Source: Desulfosudis oleivorans Hxd3
GTDB lineage: Bacteria > Desulfobacterota > Desulfobacteria > Desulfobacterales > Desulfosudaceae
NCBI RefSeq assembly: GCF_000018405.1
Contig: NC_009943.1
Location: forward strand, 272,417-336,416
Length of the DNA stretch: 64,000 nucleotides
Reading direction: 5' to 3'
Position numbers and translations under genes: made by a program. The notes beneath the pieces were generated by a model that worked only from the letters and a program-made list of their open reading frames with translations, was not told the DNA's origin and did not search any database. This document shows, one piece after another, positions 56,559-64,000 of this stretch (position 1 is its first letter; the number at the start of each line of letters is the position of its first letter).

Positions 56559-56874
56559 ATTTTCGCCCATTCAAACCCGGTTGACCGGGGTCACCTTTGA
56601 TGATTGCCAAGCCAACATTCGCAAGTGGGGGTATCCTGACATCGGCACCTATGCCCTGGTCCGAGAACCAGAAAATCCCCACGACCCCAATGCGGTGCGG
56701 GTCAGTCTCTTCGGCATTTACGAGATGGGCTATCTGCCCCGGTGGCTGGCTAAGGACATCGCCTCGCAGATGGATGCCGGCAAAGCCTTTCTGGCCGAGT
56801 TCATCTGTCGCAATGAATATGAGGCTTATAAAAATATCGGACTGACGGTCCGTATAGTGGAGGCCACTGAATAA
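56548..56874 (+). CDS. HIRAN domain protein
   Basis: 108 residues from the ATG at 56548 after AGGAGG. LVREPENPHDPNAVRVSL and MGYLPRWLAKDIASQMDAG are the core of the HIRAN domain, which binds DNA ends or stalled-fork DNA in helicases. Here it stands alone, so it probably recognises DNA ends for the neighbouring enzymes. Confidence 0.85.
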   Translation: MKNKFSPIQTRLTGVTFDDCQANIRKWGYPDIGTYALVREPENPHDPNAVRVSLFGIYEMGYLPRWLAKDIASQMDAGKAFLAEFICRNEYEAYKNIGLTVRIVEATE

Positions 56875-56883
56875 ACAAGAACC

Positions 56884-58548
56884 ATGAAACAGTTGTCAAA
56901 AAAAACGAACGATAGACACCGTGATGGGAAAGATTGGTTGGCAGATGCGGTAAAAATGAGACCGATGGAATCATCGAGCCGTCGGCTGGATGCCTTTGTA
57001 GACGCGATGTTCGAGGAGGTCGCTTCCTTCATGAAGGTGTCCAGCCGGACCCGACAAACAAAGGCCTTACGGGCTGTCCTGTTGAACCTCATAAACGCTC
57101 ACCATCTCGACAGGCCGGTTAGGTATTCCCGCAACAAAAATCGTTATACACGGGATAGGCGATATGGTCAGCATCATTACACCTACGACCGGCTTATTCC
57201 CATCATCGATGCGTTGGAACGGCTCGGATACATCGAGCAGAGTTCATACTACAAGGACCCAGACGATGATAGATACGGCCTTCAAACGCGTATGTGGGGT
57301 ACTGAACTGCTTTGGGCACGGTGTCGTAGATACAGGGTGACACATTATTTCGGCCTGGCCCTAAACCCGCCGGAAGAAAAAGAGGTCATCGTCCTTCGCA
57401 ACAAAGAGAAACAAGACCGTCCATACCGGGAAACACACCAAACCCGGCAGATGAGGGACGACCTGGAACGTTACAACGGTTTCATCGACAGGAACTTTAT
57501 CTCGGTACGACTGACCGGCGATTCCATCGTTGACAATCGCTGGCTGGTCGAAAATCTGTATCAGAACATCAGTAAAAGTGAAACCTGGATACAATCTGTC
57601 ATACTAAACAATAGTCACAGTAAATATAAATATACAACTCCTATACCCACATTTACCAAACATCTATTACCTTTCCATACAAACCCGTATCGAATAATCC
57701 AATCTACCAGAGACAGGATACCAATAAACAACCCCATTCCCATTACTAATACGAAACGCGGGAAAGTCTTGCTGGACGTGCTTCTACAGCGTTTCTGGTC
57801 TGAAGCCCATTTTTTTGAAAAAGACCTCTACAAACGCAGTATCGAGATTGGCCGGATTCCCTTAGATAAACGTCGAAAAGTGTTGGATGTCAAATCTCCG
57901 CTCCAAGACATTGGCGTTGATGAACTGGTGTTCGTGCTCGACCACGAGCACCTGCGACGCATCTTCAATCGTGAATCCTGGGAATACGGTGGACGAGCTT
58001 ATGGAGCCCTTCATCAGAGTATGCTCCGCAGACCGATGCGAAAGAACGTTCTGATTGACGGTGAACCGACCGTTGAAATCGATTATTCCGCTTTTCACAT
58101 TCGCATGCTCTACCACAGGGAGGGCATAGATTACACGGACGACCCGTATCTTGAATGCGAAGGCCATGAAATGCGGGACATCTATAAGGCGGTGGGGCTT
58201 ATTGCCATAAACTCCACGGAAAGGGATGCTTGCGGTGCCATACGCGACGAACTGGAAAACAGGGGACTGGCACCGCCGGACCGAGAAAAACCGTATGCAA
58301 GCCTTGTCAGTGGCTTCAAACAGACCCATCCTGCCATTGCCCACCATCTCTTTTCAGACGTGGGCATCAGGCTACAAAATATCGATTCGATAATAATGAA
58401 CGCCATTCTGGTTCGGCTGATGGACAACGGCATTCTCGGCCTGCCGGTATACGACAGCGTTATTGTTCAGCAACAGCACGGGACATTTACACGGGAGGTG
58501 ATGACTGAGGAATACAGGAAGCAAACGGGTTTCAATCCCAAGTTTTGA
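56884..58548 (+). CDS. Possible DNA polymerase family A-like palm protein
   Basis: A 554-residue protein without a clear family assignment. Near residues 399-410, EIDYSAFHIRML resembles polymerase motif A (DYSQIELR-type); near 519-531, LPVYDSVIV resembles motif C (VHDE-type). The regions between are consistent with a palm, but the nucleotide-binding O-helix is not obvious. An AT-rich, low-complexity stretch spans about 57600-57760. It may replicate the element. Confidence in the polymerase reading is moderate; the coding call is secure. Confidence 0.8.
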   Translation: MKQLSKKTNDRHRDGKDWLADAVKMRPMESSSRRLDAFVDAMFEEVASFMKVSSRTRQTKALRAVLLNLINAHHLDRPVRYSRNKNRYTRDRRYGQHHYTYDRLIPIIDALERLGYIEQSSYYKDPDDDRYGLQTRMWGTELLWARCRRYRVTHYFGLALNPPEEKEVIVLRNKEKQDRPYRETHQTRQMRDDLERYNGFIDRNFISVRLTGDSIVDNRWLVENLYQNISKSETWIQSVILNNSHSKYKYTTPIPTFTKHLLPFHTNPYRIIQSTRDRIPINNPIPITNTKRGKVLLDVLLQRFWSEAHFFEKDLYKRSIEIGRIPLDKRRKVLDVKSPLQDIGVDELVFVLDHEHLRRIFNRESWEYGGRAYGALHQSMLRRPMRKNVLIDGEPTVEIDYSAFHIRMLYHREGIDYTDDPYLECEGHEMRDIYKAVGLIAINSTERDACGAIRDELENRGLAPPDREKPYASLVSGFKQTHPAIAHHLFSDVGIRLQNIDSIIMNAILVRLMDNGILGLPVYDSVIVQQQHGTFTREVMTEEYRKQTGFNPKF

Positions 58549-58690
58549 TGACACGCACGTCATCGTGTCCCCTTGCCGGGACAGGCACTACGCCAAACTT
58601 TGAGCGGAATCTCGTAAAACTACCAGGCCCAAACACCTCGGGTCACAAGCTGTGGATCAGCATATTCCACTTGAGTGAGGTGCAAATATT

Positions 58691-58972
58691 ATGAAAAGAA
58701 AGGAAAGTTTATGGGGTAGAGAATTATGGACGCAGCAGGAGGTTGCCAGACATTTTAGGGTATCAGCCAATACAATAAAAAACTGGCGAAGGCGGGGTTT
58801 GTTTAGTTACTTTGTTGCCCCAGGCTCAGACAGGGTATTATATTATCGTACAGAGATTGAACATTTTCAGAAAACCTTCACAGAATGGAGAAAGGAGGAA
58901 CAAAAAGGTCAAAAGCATGTGGGTGGGGTAAAGCCAAGGCTGTCTTCCGATAATGATTGGAGGATAAGCTGA
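58691..58972 (+). CDS. Excisionase-like helix-turn-helix protein
   Basis: 93 residues with a MerR/excisionase-type HTH (LWTQQEVARHFRVSANTIKN, then WRRRGLF). Its stop overlaps the integrase ATG as TGATG, so the two are coupled. Proteins of this size and position bend DNA and direct excision. Confidence 0.85.
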   Translation: MKRKESLWGRELWTQQEVARHFRVSANTIKNWRRRGLFSYFVAPGSDRVLYYRTEIEHFQKTFTEWRKEEQKGQKHVGGVKPRLSSDNDWRIS

Positions 58973-60168
58973 TGGCGAAAAAACAAGACAGGTATTTGCA
59001 GAAGCGTGACAACACCTTTTATTTCCGTAAAAAGCATAATGGCAAAGTGTTTAAGCGATCATTGAATACAACTGACAAGCGGACAGCTAGGGACCTTCGG
59101 AATTTTTACCTCAGAAACCTCGTTGAATACGGACAACTGGATGCACCTGAAAAGGTGGACTATGATGTCATCACTTTCGGGGAGGTTGCGAAAGAATGGG
59201 CTTCCATACACAAGAAAGAGGTTCGGTATTCTACGTGGCCGGATTACGTGTCATCAATGAACGGTCATATCCTGCCTAATTTCAAAGACATGCCAATAGC
59301 TGAAATCACCTACGGAGATGTGCTGAAATTCAGAAGCGGGTTGAAGGTTGGAGCCAAAAGAGCGAACAACATTTTAGTGCCAATGAAATCTGTTTTTGAT
59401 TATGCTGATAGGGAAGGGATTATTCAGGATAACGTGATGCGGAAGATAAAACGACTTTCAGAAGAAGCACCGGAGATTCATCCTTTCTCTTATGATGAGG
59501 TCAATCGACTTCTAGACGCAGTGCATCCCTGGTATCAACCGTATTTGATTGTAGCGTTTTTTACGGGCATGCGGGCGGGAGAGCAAAATGGTCTGTGTTG
59601 GTCAGATTTTCTTGAAGATATGCAACCAGAGCCACGGATTTTTATCCGTAAAACGTATGTGTATAAAAAGGACGGCATCCCGAAGACCAAAAAGTCAAAG
59701 CGTTATATAAAGTGTCTTCCGCAGGTGCTTGAGGCTCTATCGGAGCAACGGAAACTGACCGGTAAAAATAAACATATCTTTCTGACCATTGACGGAAGAC
59801 GGATGACCCCGGATCACATCCGGAAGGAGGTATGGATTCCCGCACTAGAAAAGGCGGGTATTGAATATCGTCCGCCCATTCAGACAAGGCATACTTTCGC
59901 TACCATGATGCTTTCTGCCGGTGAGGATATTGGTTGGGTCCAGAACATGCTTGGACACTCCTCGTTGCAGATGATTTTCCAGCGGTATTATGCCTGGGTA
60001 CCGGAGAAAACCCGTTCAGACGGTCATGCGTTCATGAAGTACGTTGGATGCCTATCCGTAACGCAAAAACAGGATGCCGGGAGTGCAGGTGAGATAAAGG
60101 TAAAAACGGACGAAGGGTGTACCAATCTTGTACCACTGGACAAATATAGGCATAAAAAAAGAGGCTAG
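58972..60168 (+). CDS. int: Tyrosine recombinase (integrase)
   Basis: 398 residues. An N-terminal arm-binding domain (QKRDNTFYFRKKHNGK) and a core-binding domain precede the catalytic domain: Arg in FTGMRAGE near residue 200, RHTFATMM near 305 and the catalytic Tyr in QRYYAWVPE near 338. Box II reads QTRHTF, so the usual first His is replaced, a variant common among mobile-element integrases. It lies beside the intact tRNA, as expected for the enzyme that made the 64-bp repeats. Confidence 0.95.
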   Translation: MAKKQDRYLQKRDNTFYFRKKHNGKVFKRSLNTTDKRTARDLRNFYLRNLVEYGQLDAPEKVDYDVITFGEVAKEWASIHKKEVRYSTWPDYVSSMNGHILPNFKDMPIAEITYGDVLKFRSGLKVGAKRANNILVPMKSVFDYADREGIIQDNVMRKIKRLSEEAPEIHPFSYDEVNRLLDAVHPWYQPYLIVAFFTGMRAGEQNGLCWSDFLEDMQPEPRIFIRKTYVYKKDGIPKTKKSKRYIKCLPQVLEALSEQRKLTGKNKHIFLTIDGRRMTPDHIRKEVWIPALEKAGIEYRPPIQTRHTFATMMLSAGEDIGWVQNMLGHSSLQMIFQRYYAWVPEKTRSDGHAFMKYVGCLSVTQKQDAGSAGEIKVKTDEGCTNLVPLDKYRHKKRG

Positions 60169-60177
60169 ATTTTATTC

Positions 60178-60185
<8 letters not shown>
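60153..60185 (-). terminator. Replacement terminator of tRNA-fMet carried by the element
   Basis: On the minus strand, AGGGGTTAGA / TCTAGCCTCT forms a 10-bp stem with two G-U pairs, followed by seven T. The first arm belongs to the attachment core and the second to the element, overlapping the integrase stop codon. The tRNA keeps a terminator after insertion. Confidence 0.75.
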
Positions 60186-60273
<88 letters not shown>

Positions 60274-60338
60274 TCATCTAATCTGCTGTTTGTATACCAC
60301 CTGCATGGGCCTGTCAAGGGGTTTTTAGGGAAAACCCG

Positions 60339-60650
60339 TCAATAGCCGGCCAGCAGTGCCTTTATTCTTGCGGCTTCCTGCTTTCCGGCGGCATTTGGAG
60401 ACAGGGCGAGGCACACCTCTTTTCGTTTGGAGGCCGCGCCCGCGGCAATGGTGATCGATGTTTTGGGAATGCCCAGAAGCCGGGAGAGAAAGGCCACGCA
60501 CATCTCGTTGGCCCTGCCATCCACCGGGGGCGCCGTAATCTTGATCTTCAGGGCGTTGTCGTGGGCCCCCACCACCATGTTTTTCGAGGAGCGGGGCGCC
60601 ACCAGCAGGGGAAAGCAAAGCGTGTGGGCGTGCTCTTTGACGGGTATCAT
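60339..60650 (-). CDS. DUF167 (YggU-like) protein
   Basis: 103 residues. APPVDGRANEMCVAFLSRLL and the KIKITAPPVDG strand are the family signature. It starts immediately after the thrH stop. Its function is not known. Confidence 0.9.
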   Translation of the reverse strand: MIPVKEHAHTLCFPLLVAPRSSKNMVVGAHDNALKIKITAPPVDGRANEMCVAFLSRLLGIPKTSITIAAGAASKRKEVCLALSPNAAGKQEAARIKALLAGY

Positions 60651-61256
60651 CTATTTTGCCAGGGAATCGGCCAGCAGCTCCCGCACCGTGTCGTAATCGG
60701 TGGCCACGGGAAACTGGGGAAACTCCCGGACCACGTTTTCCGGGGGCCGGAACAGAATGCCCAGGTCGGCCTCGGCAAGCATGCCGGTGTCATTGTAGGA
60801 GTCGCCCATGGCCGTGATATGGTAGTTCAGCGTGCGAAGGGCCAGCACGGTTTGTCGCTTGCCATCCTTCTGCCGCAGGTTGTAGTCCACGATGGCGCCA
60901 TCATCCCCGATGGTCAGGGTGTTGCAGAACAGGGTGGGCAGAAGCAGCTTTTCCATCAGGGGGCCGGCAAACTGGGTGAAGGTGTCGGACACGATGATGA
61001 CCTGGGTCTGTTTTCTCAGCCAGGTGAGAAACTCAAGGGCGCCTTCAAGGGGGTCAATAGTGGCGATCACGTCGGCGATATCGGCAAGCTTCAGGCCATG
61101 GTCCGCCAGAATGGCCAGCCGTTTTTTCATCAGCACGTCATAGTCGGAGATATCCCGGGTGGTGAGCCTGAGTTCGTCGATGCCGGTCTTTTTGGCCACG
61201 TTGATCCATATTTCCGGAACAAACACCCCTTCCAGGTCACAGCAGACAATGTTCAT
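60651..61256 (-). CDS. thrH: Phosphoserine phosphatase / homoserine phosphotransferase ThrH
   Basis: A 201-residue HAD enzyme of the ThrH type. The catalytic DLEG (residues 8-11) replaces the usual DxD, IIVSDTF is motif II, and AMGDSYNDTGML is motif IV. ThrH moves a phosphate from phosphoserine to homoserine, making homoserine phosphate for threonine without a classic homoserine kinase. The gene follows homoserine dehydrogenase by 22 bp, which supports that role. Confidence 0.93.
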   Translation of the reverse strand: MNIVCCDLEGVFVPEIWINVAKKTGIDELRLTTRDISDYDVLMKKRLAILADHGLKLADIADVIATIDPLEGALEFLTWLRKQTQVIIVSDTFTQFAGPLMEKLLLPTLFCNTLTIGDDGAIVDYNLRQKDGKRQTVLALRTLNYHITAMGDSYNDTGMLAEADLGILFRPPENVVREFPQFPVATDYDTVRELLADSLAK

Positions 61257-61278
61257 GTATGTTCAGCGCCTTTCTGCT

Positions 61279-62595
61279 TTATAAACCGCCGTTGTCCTCT
61301 TCGATGCGGACCACGATGGGATCGTCGGCCACGATGTGAAGGGCCGCGATGTCGGCCAGGGCCTTTTTCATGTCCGCCTCGCAGGCCTTGTAGGTCATCA
61401 TCACCAGGGGGGTGTGGTCTCCGTAAAACCGGCCCTTCTGGTTGACCGACTTGATGCTGATGTTGTGGCTGCCCAGGGCACCGGCGATCTTGGAGAGCAC
61501 GCCGGGCTGGTTTTCCGCGGTAAATCGCAGGTAGTAGCGGGTGTGCAGCCGGTCGATGGGCAGCACCGGTATGGTGCGAATCGCTTCGGGCCGGTAAGCA
61601 AGGGCCGGAATCCGGCCAGGGGCCCCGAACACGAGGTTGCGGGCGATGTCCACGATGTCGCTTACAACGGCGCTGGCCGTGGGCATTTTCCCCGCGCCGT
61701 GGCCGTAAAGCAGAACATTTTCCACGCAGTCGCCGGAAACCGTTACCGCGTTTAACGAGCCGTTGACGCTGGCCAGGATATTATCGTGGGAGATCATGGT
61801 GGGATGGACCCGCGCCTCCACGGCGCCGTTGGTCTGCTTGCTGATGGCCAGCAGCTTGACCGTGTAGCCGAAGTCCGCGGCAAACTCGATGTCCATGGGC
61901 GTGATCCGGCGAATGCCCTCTACATAGACGTCCTCCAGGTTGATGGTCATGCCGAAGGCGATGGCGTTTAAGATGGCCAGTTTGTGGGCCGCGTCAAACC
62001 CGTCTACGTCAAGGGTGGGATCGGCCTCGGCAAACCCGTTTGCCTGGGCGTCGGCCAGCACCTCGTCAAAGGCGCATCCCTCGGCGGTCATGCGGGAGAG
62101 AATGTAGTTGCAGGTGCCGTTTAAAATACCCCGGATGGAGCCGATGGCGTTGCCCACCAGGGACTCCCGGATCGACTTGATAATGGGCATGCACCCGCCC
62201 ACACTGGCCTCGTAGGCCAGGTCCACCCCTCTTTGTGCGGCCAGGGGAAAGAGGGTGTTGCCATGGGCCGACAGCAGGGCCTTGTTGGCGGTGACAATGT
62301 GCTTGCCGTTGTCAATGGCCCGGGTGATCAGCTCCTTGGCCAGGGTCTTGCCGCCGATCAGCTCCACGATGATCTGAATTTCCGGGTCGTCCACCACGGC
62401 CCCGGCATCGGTTGTCATGACCCCGTCTGCCAGGGGCAGGTCTTTGCCCCGGGTGGGATCAATGTCGGCAATGCTTTTCAGGTGAACATTGATGCCGGTG
62501 CGGTCTGAAATCAGCTTCTGTTTTTCCAGCAGGATACGGGCCGTGCCGCTGCCCACGGTGCCGCAGCCCAAGATGCCTATGTTGATCTGTTTCAT
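61279..62595 (-). CDS. hom: Homoserine dehydrogenase
   Basis: 438 residues of full length with a C-terminal ACT domain. The N-terminal Rossmann motif is GILGCGTVGSGTA. The catalytic block is GGKTLAKELI, then ANKALLSAHG and GILNGTCNYILSRM. The ACT domain (ENQPGVLSKIAGALG) senses an amino acid, probably threonine. It makes homoserine from aspartate semialdehyde. The ATG at 62595 follows AAGGA. Confidence 0.97.
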   Translation of the reverse strand: MKQINIGILGCGTVGSGTARILLEKQKLISDRTGINVHLKSIADIDPTRGKDLPLADGVMTTDAGAVVDDPEIQIIVELIGGKTLAKELITRAIDNGKHIVTANKALLSAHGNTLFPLAAQRGVDLAYEASVGGCMPIIKSIRESLVGNAIGSIRGILNGTCNYILSRMTAEGCAFDEVLADAQANGFAEADPTLDVDGFDAAHKLAILNAIAFGMTINLEDVYVEGIRRITPMDIEFAADFGYTVKLLAISKQTNGAVEARVHPTMISHDNILASVNGSLNAVTVSGDCVENVLLYGHGAGKMPTASAVVSDIVDIARNLVFGAPGRIPALAYRPEAIRTIPVLPIDRLHTRYYLRFTAENQPGVLSKIAGALGSHNISIKSVNQKGRFYGDHTPLVMMTYKACEADMKKALADIAALHIVADDPIVVRIEEDNGGL

Positions 62596-62604
62596 TATCA
62601 ATCC

Positions 62605-63780
62605 TTACAATATTTTCTTGATGCCCCTTACCGCCTGGTTGGTGCGCATCTCGTTTTCAATCAGGGCGAACCGGACATAGTCGTCCCCGTACTCGCCGAA
62701 TCCAAGGCCCGGTGACACCGCCACCTGGGCCTCGCGGATCATCATTTTGGAAAACTCCACCGACCCCAGGTGCCGGTGTTTTTCCGGAATTTGGGCCCAC
62801 ACGAACATGGTAGCCTTGGGCTTTTCAATCTCCCATCCCACGCGATTTAAGCCGTTGACCAGGGTGTCCCGGCGGGACCGGTAGGTTTCTCGAATATCGG
62901 CCACGCACTGCTGGTCTTCGTTCAGCGCAATGATGGAGGCGATCTGAAGGGGCTGGAAAATGCCGTAATCCAGGTAGCTCTTGATGCGGCGCAGTGCCGC
63001 CACGATGTGGGGGTTGCCCACGCAGAACCCCACGCGCCAGCCGGCCATGGAGTAACTTTTGGACAGGGAAAAGAACTCCACGCCCACGTCCCTGGCCCCC
63101 TCCACCTGGAGAAAGCTGGGCGCTTCGTATCCGTCAAACACCAGGTCGGCGTAGGCAAAGTCGTGAATGATCATCACGTCGTATTTTTTGGCGTAGGCCA
63201 CAATTTCCTTGAAAAAGTTCAGGTCGACCACCTCGGTGGTGGGGTTGTGGGGATAGCTGATCACCAGCACTTTGGGCTTGGGCCAGCTCTGCCGGGTGCC
63301 GTCAATGAGGTTTTTTAAAAAATCCTGGCCCGGCCCCACGGGAATGCCCCGCACGTTGCCACCGGCGATGATGGTGGCGTAGGGATGAATGGGGTATGTG
63401 GGGTTGGGCGTAAACACCAGGTCCCCGGGATTGATGGTCACCAGGATCAGGTGGGAAAATCCCTCCTTTACGCCGATGGTGACAATGGCCTCCTCCTCAT
63501 GGTCGATGGGCACGTCGTACCGGCGTTTATACCAGTCCGAAATGGCCAGGCGCAGCTTGCGAATGCCCATGGAGGCTGAATACCTATGGTTGTGGGGCTT
63601 GCGGGCCGCCTCCACCATCTTTTCGATAATGTGGTTCGGCGTGGGCAGGTCGGGATTGCCCATGCCCAGGTCGATGATGTCCCTGCCCGCCCGGCGCGCC
63701 TCCATCTTGATGGCGTTTACCGTAGCAAAAACATAGGGTTGCAGCCGGTCCAGCCGCCCAAATTTTTTTGTCATGTCCAT
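62605..63780 (-). CDS. Class I/II aminotransferase (alanine/diaminopimelate-type)
   Basis: 391 residues. The PLP lysine is in [27 protein letters not shown] and [13 protein letters not shown] are standard fold-I motifs, and the C-terminal [10 protein letters not shown] is typical of the AlaC/LL-diaminopimelate aminotransferase clade. Its placement before hom and thrH suggests a role in the aspartate-family amino acids, but alanine synthesis is also likely. AAGGAAGGCGG precedes the start. Confidence 0.94.
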   Translation of the reverse strand: MDMTKKFGRLDRLQPYVFATVNAIKMEARRAGRDIIDLGMGNPDLPTPNHIIEKMVEAARKPHNHRYSASMGIRKLRLAISDWYKRRYDVPIDHEEEAIVTIGVKEGFSHLILVTINPGDLVFTPNPTYPIHPYATIIAGGNVRGIPVGPGQDFLKNLIDGTRQSWPKPKVLVISYPHNPTTEVVDLNFFKEIVAYAKKYDVMIIHDFAYADLVFDGYEAPSFLQVEGARDVGVEFFSLSKSYSMAGWRVGFCVGNPHIVAALRRIKSYLDYGIFQPLQIASIIALNEDQQCVADIRETYRSRRDTLVNGLNRVGWEIEKPKATMFVWAQIPEKHRHLGSVEFSKMMIREAQVAVSPGLGFGEYGDDYVRFALIENEMRTNQAVRGIKKIL

Positions 63781-64000
63781 GGCCTGATTTTCCGCCTTCC
63801 TTGCAGCGTAAAAGGTTAAACTTTAATAAAATACACAAGGCACAGACACATGTCAAAAATATTCTGGTTTTCATCCATAAATGGCCTTTTTCCGCATTTC
63901 TGGATTGGAAACACCACATGGGGTCCTTCATGTTACATATATAGGCACTAATTTGGATTTATTTATGGCCCCGCGGCACCTGTAAAACAGGCGTCGGCCG
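63781..64000. other. Upstream region of the amino-acid operon
   Basis: 220 bp to the window edge. No riboswitch or attenuator is recognisable. An AT-rich stretch near 63815-63835 may include the promoter. Confidence 0.4.

Overview
The window is bacterial chromosomal DNA, most likely from a sulfate-reducing Desulfobacterota (Desulfobacterales-like). This is inferred from a periplasmic tetrahaem class III cytochrome c lipoprotein, a 3-hydroxyacyl-CoA dehydrogenase, a ThrH-type threonine branch, moderately high GC, and dispersed palindromic repeats of a kind I associate with that group. No rRNA is present, so the species cannot be fixed.

Layout. (1) 1-15.8 kb, minus strand: a type I restriction-modification operon read right to left as hsdM, AlbA-type ATPase, hsdS, three DUF262 (GmrS-like) proteins, hsdR, YgjP-like metallopeptidase and RhuM (cut by the window edge). 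Most junctions are ATGA overlaps. A 5' hsdR stub and a 3' hsdS stub lie inside it at 6.67-6.92 kb, so the operon is a chimera of two related type I operons. Small GAATGG-type repeats sit at the junction, inside hsdM, and across the ATPase/hsdS stop-start. (2) 16.1-31.4 kb: a compact island of unfamiliar gene content. It holds a PD-(D/E)XK nuclease, three FtsZ-like proteins, a leucine-rich-repeat-variant protein, a tandem Lar zinc-ribbon protein, a second nuclease, an RNase J-like metallo-beta-lactamase, an accessory DnaE polymerase fused to two Lar-like zinc ribbons, a two-CxxC protein, and a DraG-type ADP-ribosylglycohydrolase fused to a dual-specificity phosphatase. Six copies of a 17-bp palindrome, GTTCC-N7-GGAAC, lie upstream of its transcription units, which suggests one regulon. 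Two of the FtsZ-like proteins stop just before the catalytic T7 loop; the third keeps T7 but has lost the GTP-binding signature. The three look like complementary parts of a mixed filament. This is my best candidate for an undescribed system. A strong terminator and an IS4-type transposase stub end the island. (3) 31.8-39.2 kb: ordinary chromosome (amine oxidase, cytochrome c3, PpiD/SurA-like chaperone, small zinc and membrane proteins, 3-hydroxyacyl-CoA dehydrogenase, TerC). (4) 39.27-60.24 kb: a 21-kb integrative element in the 3' end of an initiator tRNA-fMet gene, bounded by 64-bp direct repeats, with a tyrosine integrase and an excisionase-like protein next to the intact tRNA. Its cargo is a radical SAM fusion, a TPR membrane protein, a second complete type I RM system (hsdMSR), the TcmP/DUF5131 three-Cys pair, a Rad52-like annealing protein with a RecB-type exonuclease, DUF932, HIRAN, MerR-like proteins, and a possible family-A-polymerase-like protein. 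(5) 60.3-64 kb: tRNA-fMet, then a core amino-acid operon (aminotransferase, homoserine dehydrogenase, ThrH, DUF167).

Together, about 52 kb of the 64 kb is accessory DNA devoted to conflict or mobile-element functions. Functions given for the FtsZ/DnaE island are inferences from domain content and shared operators.
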